Assembly: GCF_900115775.1 (NCBI RefSeq)
Contig: NZ_FOXS01000003.1
Span: forward strand, 372,001 to 436,000
Length of the DNA: 64,000 bases
Source: Hymenobacter arizonensis
GTDB taxonomy: Bacteria > Bacteroidota > Bacteroidia > Cytophagales > Hymenobacteraceae
Reading direction: 5' to 3'
Shown here: piece by piece, positions 37,503 to 47,076 of the stretch
Numbering within the stretch: position 1 is the stretch's first letter
How the letters are laid out: every line of letters starts with the position of its first letter
Program-made: the position numbers and the translations under genes
Notes under the pieces: model-generated
Databases searched by the model: none
What the model was told of the DNA's origin: nothing
The model's input: only the letters and a program-made list of their open reading frames with translations

Positions 37503-38615
37503 CTATTCCATTACCACCATTTTGCTGGTGACCTGGTCGCCGATTTGCAGCTTCACGAGGTAGGTGCCGGCAGGGAGGCTGCCGAGGGCAAACTCCTGGT
37601 TGCCGGCCTGCGGCGCGCTGGCCAGCGAGCGCACCCGCTGCCCCATGGTGTTGTAGACGGCCAGCGACACGGGCTGCTGCCCGGCGGGTACTTTGTAGGC
37701 TACCTTGGAGGTGGCCCGGGCAGGGTTGGGGTACACCTGAAAGTCAAGGCCGGCGGCTACGGCAGCCCGATTGGCTAGCAGCACGCCCGTGCCCAGCACA
37801 AACGACACGTGCTGATTGCCAGCGATGGCGGTGAAGTCGGGGTCGGCACCGTAGGCGGCGGTACGCCCAGTAATGCCCGGAATGAGGTCGCTCAGGAAGA
37901 CGCCATTGCCTTCGATGAATGCGGCCATCAGGTCGAGGCGGCTGCCCGTGGCAATGGGCGTGCCCGTGGTGCCAAGCATGGAAAGCGGAATCTCAATTTC
38001 GAAGCCGCGGTTGTCGGTATTGGCCGTGATGTTTGCGCTACTGCGGTAGGCCACTTTGGTGCCCGCCAGGTCCGTTACCGAGGCTGGGGCGGTGATGGCC
38101 GTTCCGAGTTTGTCGGACGCGTCGAAGTAGGTATCGTTGGCAACCGAGGCCGTGCCGGGGCCGGTTGCGTACGACACCCGGCTGAAAAAAGCCTCGTTGG
38201 GGCCGGGGCCAAGCAATACCCGGAAGCCGTAGTCGGTTTCCATATCGAGCACGGGCTTGTGCCGGAGCGGCGACATGACATCGCTACCTCCCAGGGCCAT
38301 GCCAGCCGGCCGCCCACCTCGCGCGGGTGTGTTGATGTACAGTACGATACCGCGATAAGCGTTGGCAGTGGCCGACTCGCCCGAGGCCACTACCATGAGG
38401 TTGAGGGTGGTGGCGGTGTAGCCCACGTACAGGGCTTGTAGGCCGCGGTCGGCATCGAGGTGATTGCCGGAGTAGGTGCCTGCCAGCTGGTATTTGCCCT
38501 GGCCCGTGCCGATTTCAGCGGCAGTAGCCTGCCCATCAACCGTAAACTGTGCTTGGGCCGTGAATGATGCTGCCGTGAGAAGCCCCATGGCGCCGAGAGT
38601 AAGGAATAGCTTCAT
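37503..38615 (-). CDS. Secreted protein with T9SS type A sorting domain
   Basis: A 370-residue exported protein. Signal peptide MKLFLTLGAMGLLTAASF ends at AQAQ. The middle (about 25-280) is a beta-rich domain beginning FTVDGQATAAEIGTGQGKYQ, with VGYTATTLNLMVVASGE and EIEIPLSMLGTTG, a layout similar to CBM9-like domains that cover surface sugar binding; this is tentative. The last 75 residues (FQVYPNPARATSKVAYKVP to SKMVVME) are the T9SS sorting domain. A 340-bp non-coding gap separates it from the GH2 gene on the same strand. Confidence 0.85.
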   Translation of the reverse strand: MKLFLTLGAMGLLTAASFTAQAQFTVDGQATAAEIGTGQGKYQLAGTYSGNHLDADRGLQALYVGYTATTLNLMVVASGESATANAYRGIVLYINTPARGGRPAGMALGGSDVMSPLRHKPVLDMETDYGFRVLLGPGPNEAFFSRVSYATGPGTASVANDTYFDASDKLGTAITAPASVTDLAGTKVAYRSSANITANTDNRGFEIEIPLSMLGTTGTPIATGSRLDLMAAFIEGNGVFLSDLIPGITGRTAAYGADPDFTAIAGNQHVSFVLGTGVLLANRAAVAAGLDFQVYPNPARATSKVAYKVPAGQQPVSLAVYNTMGQRVRSLASAPQAGNQEFALGSLPAGTYLVKLQIGDQVTSKMVVME

Positions 38616-38956
38616 AAAAGAATAAGTGAAAACGAAGTTAAATATATAAATTAAGATAATAAGCGGCTGCGGTTGCTACCATGGTGTCACTTTGCGCGGA
38701 TGGGTTGCTCCCTCAGCAACCAGCCTGCTATCGGCATTCTTCGCAATCAAAGCCGGAGCTGGAGCGAAGTATAGGAAGGCCGGCATGCCCGAAGCGAGCA
38801 GGGGCAACAGAAGCTTTGAATCAAGTATGTACTTTGTAAAATTCTGCCCTCTTTGTGTTTAGCTATTTCGAAAAAAAATATTTGGCCCTGCGGTTTTACT
38901 GTGCAAACGATTGATTCATCTGTAAAGAGCTCCCTCCTTGTGATGGAGCTACAGGC
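38616..38956. other. Intergenic region, 341 bp
   Basis: No gene seen. It should carry the promoter of the T9SS gene on the minus strand. A TGCAAACGATTGA sequence at about 38902-38914 resembles the LacI-type palindrome at 44378 with one mismatch, and AGCTCC/GGAGCT forms a small hairpin at about 38928-38949, just after the GH2 stop. Confidence 0.35.
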
Positions 38957-41341
38957 TCATTTGGTCTCAATCTTTAGCGTGGCATCGGTCAGGCCGTCGC
39001 CCGTGGCCGTCAGCTGTAGGGTCCCTTTTTCGAGGCCGGTTTTTACTAGTACCGTAGCTATGCCGGCCTCGGCCCGCACGGGGTTGTCGCCGATGAGCTC
39101 GCCTTCTCCCTTGAGCGCGAAGCGGATGCTGTTGGTGGCCTCGGGCAGCACGGTGCCGTTGACGTCGACTACTTCGGCGTACACGAATAGCACGTCCTGG
39201 CGGCCGGCGTCGCGGCCGCTGCGGTCGTAGCGCAGCTGCAGGTGGTGGGCCGCGCCGGGCGTGCGCCGCTCGGCAGTGGCCGCCGACTTGCCATTGCGGT
39301 AGGCCACAGCCTTGAGGGTGCCGGGCGCAAAAGCCGGCACTGTGAACGTGAAAGGCGCGTGGGCCAGTCGGTCAGCAAATTTGGTGGCGTCGGGGCGCTG
39401 CCGGGCCACGGGCTTGCCGTTGAGCTGCAGCTCTATTTCGTCGCAGTTGCTGTACACCACTACCTGCTTGGAGGAAGTGGGCTGCCAGTAGTTGGCGATG
39501 TACACCATGGGCTTGCCGAAGCCGTTGCGGCCTTCCACGGGGCCGTTTTGACTCTGGTAGAAGTAGTAGGCGAACTTGGGCAGCCGGAAAATGTCGGACA
39601 CGCCCGACGACTCAATATCCGGCGCGTAGCCGCGCTTGTAGTCAAACATCAGCCAGTTGGCATCGCCCACGGCCGGGCCGCGGAAGTTGTCGTTGTGGGC
39701 TTCCTGGAAGTTGAGGGCCTGCTGGGTGAGCGCCCGCTCGCCCTGCCCGCGCAGCTGCCGCGAGGTGCGCTCTGATTCCTTCAGGCCCGAGAAGGCTGTT
39801 TGGTTGAAGCCGGCGTTGTGGGCGTAGTATTCCCAGTCGCCGTACTCGCACAGGAACAGGGGCTTGTCTTTGGCGTATTTGTTGAAATAATCGGGTGCTT
39901 TGAGGTGCTGGCGGGCTGGAATGAAGACGTCGTAAGCATAATCGAGCCAGCCGCAGCTGTACACGCCTTCGGCAAACGGCAGCTCCTCGTGCACGGCCTT
40001 GTGTGCCGCCTCCATGAAGGGCTTGGCCATGTCCGACTCGTTGAGGGCCGCTTCCCACAGCACAATGCTGGGGTGGTTGCGGTCGCGCCGCACCATGTCG
40101 CGAATGTCCTGTAGACTGTTCTTCTGAAACTCGGCGTTGCCAAAAAACTGCCAGCCCGGCGCGGAGTCCATCACCAGCAAGCCCAGCTCATCGCAGGCCT
40201 GCAAGAAAGCCTCGGAGGGCGGGTAGTGCGAGCAGCGCACGAAGTTGAAGCCCGCGTCCTTGATTTTCCAGGCGTCGCGGTACTGGGCATTGTCCGAGAT
40301 GGCGTAGCCGAGGTAGGGGTACTCCTGGTGGCGATTGGTGCCGCGCAGGCGCAGGGGCTGGCCGTTGAGGGTGAAGGTTTTGGCGGCGAAGCGAATGCTG
40401 CGCACGCCGGTAGTGGTTTCCTGGCGGTCGACTACTTTGCCGTCGCGCAGCACTTCCACCACGGCGCGGTAGAGGTAGGGCTGGTCGGGCGACCACAACT
40501 GAGGCTGGGCGATGCTGAGCTGCTGCTTTATCTGTGAAGATGCGCCCGGCGCAACGCTGGCGGCCTCGCTGGTGGTGCGGGCTACTTCCTGGCCTTTTTC
40601 ATTGAGCAGCACCGTGCGCACCAGAGCAGTTTGGGCTTGCGGGGCGTCGTTCTGCAGGTCGGTTTGCAGGTGCAGGGTGGCGCTTTGGGGGCTCACGTTT
40701 TCGTAGTGCAGCAGTAGGCCGCCACCCGCCACGCGGTTGGCCTGCACGGCGTTAGCAATGTGCAGCGGGTCGGAGAGGATGAGGCGGGCGGGCCGGTACA
40801 GGCCGCCGTAGAAGTTGAAATCCAGGCCTTTCAGGGGCTTGCCGGGTGGCACCACGGGGCTGTCCTGGTTGTTGAGGCGCACCAGCAGCACGTTTTCCTC
40901 GCCGTACTTCGCTTGGCGCGATATGTCGACGGTGAAGGGCAGGTAGCCGCCCACGTGCCGTTGCAAATTCTGGCCGTTCAGGTACACGTCGGCGGTGTGC
41001 ATGGCCGCGCCAAACTCGATGGCCACGCGGGACCCCGGGCCAGCCGCTGGCACCCGAAAAAACTTCCGGTAGAAGCTGATGCCCTGCCACTGCTGTTGCT
41101 CGGTAACTACCGGCTCGATGCGCGGCGTGTGCGGCAGCGAAACCGGTGCCCACTGCGCGGTGCTGCCTGTTTTGGCGAAAAGCGAAGCGGTGACGGTGGT
41201 ATCTACATCCCTCACAAACTGCCAGTCCTGGTTGAATTGAGTCACGGCTGGCGGGGCTTGGGTGTTCCGTTCTGAATTAGCTGAGCTGGTGCACTGGCTT
41301 AAGGCGGCTATGAGCAGGAGACCGCAGCTGGGGCGGAGCAT
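38957..41341 (-). CDS. Glycoside hydrolase family 2 (beta-galactosidase-like)
   Basis: A 794-residue exo-glycosidase of clan GH-A. The ATG at 41341 gives MLRPSCGLLLIAALSQCTSS, a signal with a Cys that may be lipidated; upstream ATGs lie in or near repeat DNA. A jelly-roll sugar-binding domain comes first (WAPVSLPHTPRIEPVV, FYRKFFRVP), then an Ig-like domain, then the barrel with LRGTNRHQEYPYLGYA. The acid/base is E435 in VLWEAALNESDM and the nucleophile E499 in LFLCEYGDWEYY. A C-terminal Ig-like domain follows. Its place next to galK, galT and GH42 favours a galactosidase, but GH2 also includes glucuronidases and mannosidases. Confidence 0.9.
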   Translation of the reverse strand: MLRPSCGLLLIAALSQCTSSANSERNTQAPPAVTQFNQDWQFVRDVDTTVTASLFAKTGSTAQWAPVSLPHTPRIEPVVTEQQQWQGISFYRKFFRVPAAGPGSRVAIEFGAAMHTADVYLNGQNLQRHVGGYLPFTVDISRQAKYGEENVLLVRLNNQDSPVVPPGKPLKGLDFNFYGGLYRPARLILSDPLHIANAVQANRVAGGGLLLHYENVSPQSATLHLQTDLQNDAPQAQTALVRTVLLNEKGQEVARTTSEAASVAPGASSQIKQQLSIAQPQLWSPDQPYLYRAVVEVLRDGKVVDRQETTTGVRSIRFAAKTFTLNGQPLRLRGTNRHQEYPYLGYAISDNAQYRDAWKIKDAGFNFVRCSHYPPSEAFLQACDELGLLVMDSAPGWQFFGNAEFQKNSLQDIRDMVRRDRNHPSIVLWEAALNESDMAKPFMEAAHKAVHEELPFAEGVYSCGWLDYAYDVFIPARQHLKAPDYFNKYAKDKPLFLCEYGDWEYYAHNAGFNQTAFSGLKESERTSRQLRGQGERALTQQALNFQEAHNDNFRGPAVGDANWLMFDYKRGYAPDIESSGVSDIFRLPKFAYYFYQSQNGPVEGRNGFGKPMVYIANYWQPTSSKQVVVYSNCDEIELQLNGKPVARQRPDATKFADRLAHAPFTFTVPAFAPGTLKAVAYRNGKSAATAERRTPGAAHHLQLRYDRSGRDAGRQDVLFVYAEVVDVNGTVLPEATNSIRFALKGEGELIGDNPVRAEAGIATVLVKTGLEKGTLQLTATGDGLTDATLKIETK

Positions 41342-41410
41342 TGTACTGGAAAGCAGAGAGGGGACAGGCATGAGGTAGCGATTATCGGGAGTATTGCTCA
41401 GGTTGGTGTT

Positions 41411-41536
41411 GAACGATGTAGAGACGCATACTTGCGTCTCGGCGTCCGTGCCGTTAGGGTGCTGTTCGGGCATCGTTCGGATATCGTTCGGATATCGTTG
41501 AACGACGAGACGCAAGTATGCGTCTCTACATCGTTC
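41411..41536. repeat. Inverted repeat, 31-bp perfect arms (GATGTAGAGACGC family)
   Basis: The arms at 41411-41441 and 41506-41536 are perfect reverse complements of 31 bp. The centre contains an 11-bp unit ATCGTTCGGAT repeated in tandem at 41472-41482 and 41483-41493, and a partial third. The right arm ends directly at the stop codon (41537-41539) of the GH5-like gene; the left arm lies 70 bp upstream of the GH2 start. The second copy of the family is at 45716-45915. Confidence 0.9.
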
Positions 41537-44125
41537 TTATTGCAGTGAGATTGACTCAATATCCACACTTAGCCGGCTACCCGTAACGGTAGCCGCTTCC
41601 CACACTACTTGCAGCACCTCAACATCTGCAAGCTTGAGCGCCGCCTTACTACCCGACTGGTATTGCAAGGGTAGAAAGCCCGGGTAAGGCCGGGGCACCA
41701 GCAACAGCGCATCGGGCTGGAAGGCGCTGAGGGGAATGCGGATATCCTGCACTTCAGCGCTGAGCGACAGCGGCGCGGAGTAGGCCACGGCGTCTTTGTT
41801 TATCAAGGTCATTTTCACCTGGGCGCCGGGCTGGCTGCTGCGGGCTCGTATCACCACTTCTTTGAAGCCGGCCATATCGGCCTGGCGGCTGGCTAGCTTA
41901 TCGCCGAAGTAGGCCCGCAGGTTGGCAGCGGGGCCAGTGGCAGCGGGCTGGCCTTCGCGGGGCGGGCCCTGCACTAGGCGCAGGGCTAAGGTGCCGTTGG
42001 GCAGTGTCACGTAATCGGTCCAGGCAGTAGCGGAGAGGCCGCGGGCTTCGATGCGCTCTTGGTCGAGGTGGGCCTGAAACAGGGGCAGGGGCGTGCCCGC
42101 TGCCACAATGGGCACGGCAAAATGCTCGGCGTGGGCGTAGTCCCAGTCGCGGGGCTCGCCTCTGAAGCCGCCGGGGAAGGTGAGTGACTTACTGCCGCTG
42201 CGCAGCACCACCCAGTAGCGGAGCTGGCCGGCGTAGAGCAAGTCAGCGGGTACGTTGGCTTCAACGGTGGCGTAGGTCGCGGTCGACATTGGCAGCGTGC
42301 GGGTGCGGCCGTAGTAATGCTGTGCTACCAGAAACACGCTGTCGCCGGGCGCCAGACCGGTGAGGGTTGCTGCTATGCGCAGCGGCTGGCCGGCCACAGC
42401 TTGGGCCGGTGGCGTATGCAGCACTTGCGGGCCTAGCTCGGTAGCCTGCGGGGCCACAAACTCGCCCAGCTTGATGTGGCGGAAAGTCGACTGCCCAGTG
42501 AACGCCGAAGTTGATTTACCCGCGGCAGAAAGCAGGTACACGCCCGGCCGCACGGTGGTGCGGCCGTCGGTGGCCTGGGCCTGCGCGGTATTGTTCGCAT
42601 TCAGGCCTTTGATGGAGAAGGTACTGCCCAGCTCACGTAGCGACACTTGCAGTGGCTGCTCATTCCACAAAATCTGCGTGACGTGCTTGCTTGGCGAAGC
42701 CTTTTCAAACGGGTCGCGGATGGGCACAGCGTCCGGCATCACCTCCAGGCGCCACACGCCAGGCGCGAGTTTATCTAGAAAATAGGCGCCGGTGCCGCCG
42801 TAGCGCACCACCGGCGACGAGCCCACACCCGCCAAATGCTGCAGCTTGGCCGGCTGCTTCGGCGCCGTGGTGGTCGAGTTGGTGTAGTAAAATTCTTCCG
42901 GCGAGTTCGTCTCGCTCAGCTGCTGGCGGTAACTCACCCGGAAATTATTGAAAACCGAATCAGCGGGGTAGCGTCCGAACGACTGCCCGCGCTTCACGTT
43001 GCGGAAAACCTTGCCGGCAATTAGCAGGCTGATGGCCTTGGCCGGCGTGTAGGCTAGGTTGAGGTAATGGGTCTGGTACTCGGTGTTGGCGTAGGCCATG
43101 GCCAGTGGGTCGTAGGCAAATTGGGTGGCCCACTGGAAACCCGCCTCGCGGAAGCTGCGCGCCATAAACGGATACATCACCGGCTGAATAATATCGGCCG
43201 ATTCGAACTCGTATATCATCTTGGCCCGAGAGGTAAAGCGCGGGTCTTGGCGGTAGGGGATGGGGTACTGGTCGACGTAGGGCAGGAAATTGCCGCGCAG
43301 TGCGTGCCCGCTTACCAGCCCCTGCGGGTACCATTGGTAGGTGAGGCCATCGACCTTGGCGTTGAGCACGGCCTCGTACACGTCGGGGTTTTCCGACACG
43401 TTGTAGAACACCGGCTTGCGGCAGCCCGTGGCCCGAATGGCCTGGGCCATGCGGTCGGCAAAGCTGGTGATTGGGGCTTCGGGCTTGTTGTATCGCGGCT
43501 CGTTGCAGACCTCGAAGGCGATGATGTCCGGGTCTTCGCGGTTGAGCTGCTTGGTGTAGGGGTTGCGGTGGTTGAGGAACTGCGTGAGGTAGCGCTCCTG
43601 GGCCGCAATGGCGCGCGGGTTGGTGTAGGCCTGGGTTTTGGAGTAGATGCTCGAAAAGCCCGTGCCGGTGTCTTCTTCCGGATAGCCGTTGTTCCAGTAG
43701 GCAATGGGCGTGAGGATGATTTTGATGCCGCGCTGCTTGAGCTGGTTCACCAGAAAATCCAGCAGCTTCAGGTGCTCGTTTTCCTGCAGGTTGCCCAGGG
43801 TGTCGGTGATTTCGACGTCCCACACGTGCACCCGAAAGGCGTCGACCCCGAGGCGCGAGAGGTGGTATACGTCCTGCGCAATGGCCTGCTCGTGCGGCAC
43901 GCCCAGCCGCTGGTGGGCGCGGTAGGCGTGCGCAAATGGTGTGGTGTAGTTCACCCCAAACAAGGCCACTTCCTGCTTGCTCTTCTGCCAGCGCAGCACG
44001 CCTTTTTTGTCAACGAATACATCGCCACTCGGCTCGCGGGGCACCGACTGTGCCGCCGCTGGCAGCGACACAATCGAATGATATAAAAGAGCGAGCAGCA
44101 GCAAAAAATTAGTGCGATGGAGCAT
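41537..44125 (-). CDS. Secreted glycosyl hydrolase (GH5-like, clan GH-A)
   Basis: An 862-residue secreted enzyme with signal peptide MLHRTNFLLLLALLYHSIV ending near AAAQS. The TIM barrel covers about residues 35-360, with FGVNYTTPFAHAYRAHQRLG, LGVDAFRVHVWDVEITD, ILTPIAYWNNGYPEE, acid/base E209 in IIAFEVCNEPRYN and a nucleophile at E306 or E308 in MIYEFESAD. A C-terminal half of about 480 residues is beta-rich, probably Ig-like and carbohydrate-binding domains; it ends in a galactose-binding-like fold. The exact family and substrate are not fixed; the locus suggests galactosides or mannosides. It is the first gene before GH2 on the minus strand and is divergent from galK. Confidence 0.82.
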   Translation of the reverse strand: MLHRTNFLLLLALLYHSIVSLPAAAQSVPREPSGDVFVDKKGVLRWQKSKQEVALFGVNYTTPFAHAYRAHQRLGVPHEQAIAQDVYHLSRLGVDAFRVHVWDVEITDTLGNLQENEHLKLLDFLVNQLKQRGIKIILTPIAYWNNGYPEEDTGTGFSSIYSKTQAYTNPRAIAAQERYLTQFLNHRNPYTKQLNREDPDIIAFEVCNEPRYNKPEAPITSFADRMAQAIRATGCRKPVFYNVSENPDVYEAVLNAKVDGLTYQWYPQGLVSGHALRGNFLPYVDQYPIPYRQDPRFTSRAKMIYEFESADIIQPVMYPFMARSFREAGFQWATQFAYDPLAMAYANTEYQTHYLNLAYTPAKAISLLIAGKVFRNVKRGQSFGRYPADSVFNNFRVSYRQQLSETNSPEEFYYTNSTTTAPKQPAKLQHLAGVGSSPVVRYGGTGAYFLDKLAPGVWRLEVMPDAVPIRDPFEKASPSKHVTQILWNEQPLQVSLRELGSTFSIKGLNANNTAQAQATDGRTTVRPGVYLLSAAGKSTSAFTGQSTFRHIKLGEFVAPQATELGPQVLHTPPAQAVAGQPLRIAATLTGLAPGDSVFLVAQHYYGRTRTLPMSTATYATVEANVPADLLYAGQLRYWVVLRSGSKSLTFPGGFRGEPRDWDYAHAEHFAVPIVAAGTPLPLFQAHLDQERIEARGLSATAWTDYVTLPNGTLALRLVQGPPREGQPAATGPAANLRAYFGDKLASRQADMAGFKEVVIRARSSQPGAQVKMTLINKDAVAYSAPLSLSAEVQDIRIPLSAFQPDALLLVPRPYPGFLPLQYQSGSKAALKLADVEVLQVVWEAATVTGSRLSVDIESISLQ

Positions 44126-44520
44126 GCAGAGGGGAAGAAGTTAGAGTAGGCCGGAGCCTGAAAATGGCATCAAGTGCCTGGAGGTAGGGCAAAAAGCTGA
44201 TGGAGATTTATAACCAGCATCAAGCAGAAAAACGAGAGCTAGCACCAAACAGGGCTGTTCTGCAATGAAAAGCCACGGTTAATTTGCTGCTATTGGTGGC
44301 CTGTAGCAACACCGGGCGACCAACGCCACGAGAAAGAAAAATTCAACGGCCCGAAAGTACCGCAGCCAACTTAAACGGCAAACGTTTGCACAAATTATAG
44401 AGTTACGTGCTACTTTTCCGGTGTCATCTGGGGGTGCCTGGCCTTTCGAGTCCAAACTACGTAATCCTTTTTGGCCACTTTCACACCGCATTGTTCCTTC
44501 CTAAAACATCAATCCTGCCC
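44126..44520. other. Divergent control region GH5-like / galK, 395 bp
   Basis: No gene. It holds a LacI-type palindrome at 44378-44389 and a candidate galK promoter core at 44411-44418. The part nearest the GH5-like gene shows no clear core. Confidence 0.5.
44378..44418 (+). promoter_or_regulatory. Candidate LacI-type operator overlapping the galK promoter
   Basis: GCAAACGTTTGC at 44378-44389 is a perfect 12-bp palindrome with the central CG pair typical of LacI-family operators. Its TTTG half (44385-44388) can serve as -33 element, 22 bp before the -7-like TACTTTTC (44411-44418, 7 of 8). Binding there would block polymerase. The LacI-family gene is 5 kb downstream in the same locus. Confidence 0.6.
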
Positions 44521-45699
44521 ATGTCCGCCTCCTTAATTCACGCCGTTCATTCCGATTTCATCCAGCGTTTTGGCTATGAGCCCATGCTGGTGCGCGCCCC
44601 CGGCCGCGTCAACCTGATTGGCGAGCATACCGACTACAACGACGGCTTTGTGCTGCCAGCCGCCGTTGACAAAGAAATGATTTTTGCAGTTGGCTTGAAT
44701 GGCGGCACGGAAATCCGGCTGGTAGCACACGACCTCAACGAGACCTTCGAACTAGGCAGCCCTGCCGAAGTAACTCCCAGTGATACCCAGTGGGCCAACT
44801 ACCTGCTTGGCGTGGTAGCCCAACTGCAGCTGCGGGAAGTAGACATTCAGGGGTTTGACTGCGTATTTGGCGGCAACGTGCCGCTGGGCGCGGGCATGTC
44901 GTCCTCAGCGGCGCTGGAGTGTGGGCTGGCCTTCGCGCTCAACCACATGCTAGGGGCGGGCCTCGATAAAATGGAGCTGGCCCACGCGGCTCAAAAAGCC
45001 GAGCACACCTACGCCGGCGTCATGTGCGGCATCATGGACCAGTTTGCCAGCCTGTTTGGGCGCGACGGCCATGTGGTGCGCCTCGACTGCCGCTCGCTCG
45101 AGTACGAGTACTTTCCCTTCGACACCAAAGCCACCCGCATTGTGCTCTGCAACTCGGGCGTGAAGCACAGCCTGGCCAGCTCTGAGTACAACACCCGCCG
45201 CGAGGAATGCGAGCGCGGCGTGGCGGTGCTCCAGCAGCACTACCCCGCCGTGCAAAGCCTGCGCGATGCCACCCTCGAGCAGCTCGAAGCCCACCGCGCC
45301 GAGCTGGGCGACGTGGTATTCCGCCGCTGCTCGTATGTAGTGAAGGAAAACCTGCGCGTGGAAGCCGCCTGCCAGCACCTTGAAGCCGGCGACCTGACTG
45401 CCTTCGGCCAGGAGATGTACGGCTCGCACGCCGGCCTGCGCGACGACTATGAAGTAAGCTGCGAGGAGCTCGACGTGCTGGTAGAAGCTGCCCGCGCCGT
45501 GCCCGGCGTGTTCGGCGCCCGCATGATGGGGGGAGGATTCGGCGGCTGCACTATCAACCTGGTGGCTCCCGAGCGTGTGGAGGAATTCATCGCCAGCGTG
45601 AGCGCCGTTTATAAAGAGAAATTTGGGCTGGAACTCGAAACCTATCAGACTACCATTGTGAGTGGGGTAGGGGCCGTGCCCGCAACAACCGCTGCCTAA
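44521..45699 (+). CDS. galK: Galactokinase
   Basis: Phosphorylates galactose to galactose 1-phosphate with ATP, the first committed step of the Leloir pathway. The ATG at 44521 (MSASLIHAVHSDFIQRFGYE) is chosen over a frame extended by 38 random-looking codons. Signatures: APGRVNLIGEHTDYNDGFVL (galactokinase signature with catalytic Arg), NVPLGAGMSSSAALECGLAF (GHMP ATP loop), MCGIMDQFASLFG with the catalytic Asp and GARMMGGGFGGCTINLV near the end. Length 392, normal for bacterial GalK. It is followed on the same strand by galT across a hairpin repeat. Confidence 0.96.
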   Translation: MSASLIHAVHSDFIQRFGYEPMLVRAPGRVNLIGEHTDYNDGFVLPAAVDKEMIFAVGLNGGTEIRLVAHDLNETFELGSPAEVTPSDTQWANYLLGVVAQLQLREVDIQGFDCVFGGNVPLGAGMSSSAALECGLAFALNHMLGAGLDKMELAHAAQKAEHTYAGVMCGIMDQFASLFGRDGHVVRLDCRSLEYEYFPFDTKATRIVLCNSGVKHSLASSEYNTRREECERGVAVLQQHYPAVQSLRDATLEQLEAHRAELGDVVFRRCSYVVKENLRVEAACQHLEAGDLTAFGQEMYGSHAGLRDDYEVSCEELDVLVEAARAVPGVFGARMMGGGFGGCTINLVAPERVEEFIASVSAVYKEKFGLELETYQTTIVSGVGAVPATTAA

Positions 45700-45715
45700 G
45701 CTAAAAAAGCCGACT

Positions 45716-45915
45716 GAACGATGTAGAGACGCAATATTTCGCGTCTCGGCGTTGAACAACCGGAACTGCAGGTAACTGCTCACTACTAATAGTATCAGCA
45801 ACGCCGAGAGACAATACATCTCGGCGTCCGCGCCGTAAAAATTACGCGTTTAGTCGACTTCCTAATGCAAGTTGTTCAACGCCGAGACGCAAAATATTAC
45901 GTCTCTACACCGTTC
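45716..45915. repeat. Inverted repeat, 45-bp arms (GATGTAGAGACGC family)
   Basis: The arms at 45716-45760 and 45871-45915 pair with 42 of 45 matches. The ends share GAACGATGTAGAGACGC with the element at 41411, and both elements contain CTCGGCGTCCG, so they are one family. It fills most of the galK-galT gap and ends 16 bp before the galT ATG. Confidence 0.9.
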
Positions 45916-45931
45916 TAAAACACCTGAAAAT

Positions 45932-46984
45932 ATGGCTTCCTTCGATTCTACTGAACACCCGCACCGCCGCTTCAATGTCCTTTCGGGCGAATGGGTGCTG
46001 GTTTCGCCGCACCGCTCCAAGCGCCCCTGGCAGGGCCAGCAGGAAGAGCCCGAGCAGGACAATCGCCCCGCCTACGACCCTACCTGCTACCTCTGCCCCG
46101 GGAATAGCCGCGTGGGCGGCGAGCAGAACCCGAAGTACGAAGACACCTTCGTGTTCAACAACGACTTCGGGGCCCTGCAAGTCGACGTGCCCACCGGCGG
46201 CATCAACGAAGGCGGCTTGCTGCGGGCCGAAGCCGAGTCGGGCATCTGCCGCGTCATCTGCTTCTCGCCGCGCCACGACCTCACCCTGCCCCAAATGACG
46301 GTACCCGCCATCCGGAAAGTGGTAGACTTGTGGGTGCAAGAGTTCGAAACCCTCGGCGCCCGCCCTGACATCAACTACGTGCAGATTTTCGAGAACAAGG
46401 GCCAGGTCATGGGCTGCTCGAACCCGCACCCGCACGGCCAGATTTGGGCGCAGCGCACCGTGCCCGGCGAGCCTGCTGCCGAGGGCGTGCAGCAGCTGGC
46501 CTACTTCCAGGAGCACGGCCGCACCCTGCTGACCGACTACCTGGCCCTCGAACTGGAAAAAAAGGAGCGGGTGGTGCTCGAAAACGAGCATTTTGTGGTG
46601 CTGGTGCCCTTCTGGGCCGTGTGGCCCTTCGAGACACTGGTAGTATCGCGCCGCCCGGTGCAAGACATTATCCAGCTCACCAGCGACGAGCGCGACGCCC
46701 TGGCCGACATCCTGCGCCGCCTCACCATTCGCTACGATAACCTGTTCAACATCTCCTTCCCGTACTCGGCCGGCCTGCATCAGCGCCCCACCGACGGCCA
46801 GGAACACCCCGAATGGCACCTGCACATGCATTTCTACCCACCGCTGCTGCGCTCAGCCACGGTGCGCAAGTTCATGGTGGGCTACGAAATGCTCGGCGAC
46901 CCGCAGCGCGACATCACCCCCGAGTTCAGCGCCGACCGCCTGCGTGGCCTCTCAGAAGTGCACTACAAAGAAGCAGGGGAGTAA
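45932..46984 (+). CDS. galT: UDP-glucose:hexose-1-phosphate uridylyltransferase
   Basis: Exchanges UMP between UDP-glucose and galactose 1-phosphate. The ATG at 45932 ([20 protein letters not shown]) lies directly after the repeat, and an upstream in-frame start inside the repeat is rejected. The active site shows [14 protein letters not shown] with nucleophile H168 in HPH, and CYLCPGN carries the zinc Cys pair; the C-terminal domain has [19 protein letters not shown] with the other conserved His set. Length 350 is normal. No galE or galM is in the window. Confidence 0.95.
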   Translation: MASFDSTEHPHRRFNVLSGEWVLVSPHRSKRPWQGQQEEPEQDNRPAYDPTCYLCPGNSRVGGEQNPKYEDTFVFNNDFGALQVDVPTGGINEGGLLRAEAESGICRVICFSPRHDLTLPQMTVPAIRKVVDLWVQEFETLGARPDINYVQIFENKGQVMGCSNPHPHGQIWAQRTVPGEPAAEGVQQLAYFQEHGRTLLTDYLALELEKKERVVLENEHFVVLVPFWAVWPFETLVVSRRPVQDIIQLTSDERDALADILRRLTIRYDNLFNISFPYSAGLHQRPTDGQEHPEWHLHMHFYPPLLRSATVRKFMVGYEMLGDPQRDITPEFSADRLRGLSEVHYKEAGE

Positions 46985-46996
46985 AGGAGGGTTTCC

Positions 46997-47068
46997 GCAG
47001 CACGTCATTCTATACTTGCCCGTTGTGCCAAAGGCCGCGCGATGGGCAAGTATAGAATGACGTGCTGC
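46997..47068. repeat. Perfect 25-bp-arm palindromic element
   Basis: Arms at 46997-47021 and 47044-47068 are perfect reverse complements (25 bp, ends GCAGCACG/CGTGCTGC) around a 22-base loop. It lies 12 bp after galT and may terminate the galKT unit. Confidence 0.85.
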
Positions 47069-47076
47069 TTATCGGC

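Noticed and set aside
43067..44086. Plus-strand frame of 339 codons opposite the GH5-like gene
   Set aside because: Shadow frame; the minus strand carries the signal peptide and the NEP active-site motif.
41405..45920. CRISPR array
   Set aside because: The repeated sequences are inverted repeats in pairs, with no regular spacing of identical direct repeats and no cas genes.
45872..45931. Longer N-terminus of GalT from an ATG at 45872
   Set aside because: Those 20 codons lie in the right arm of the inverted repeat; the conserved GalT start fits the ATG at 45932.
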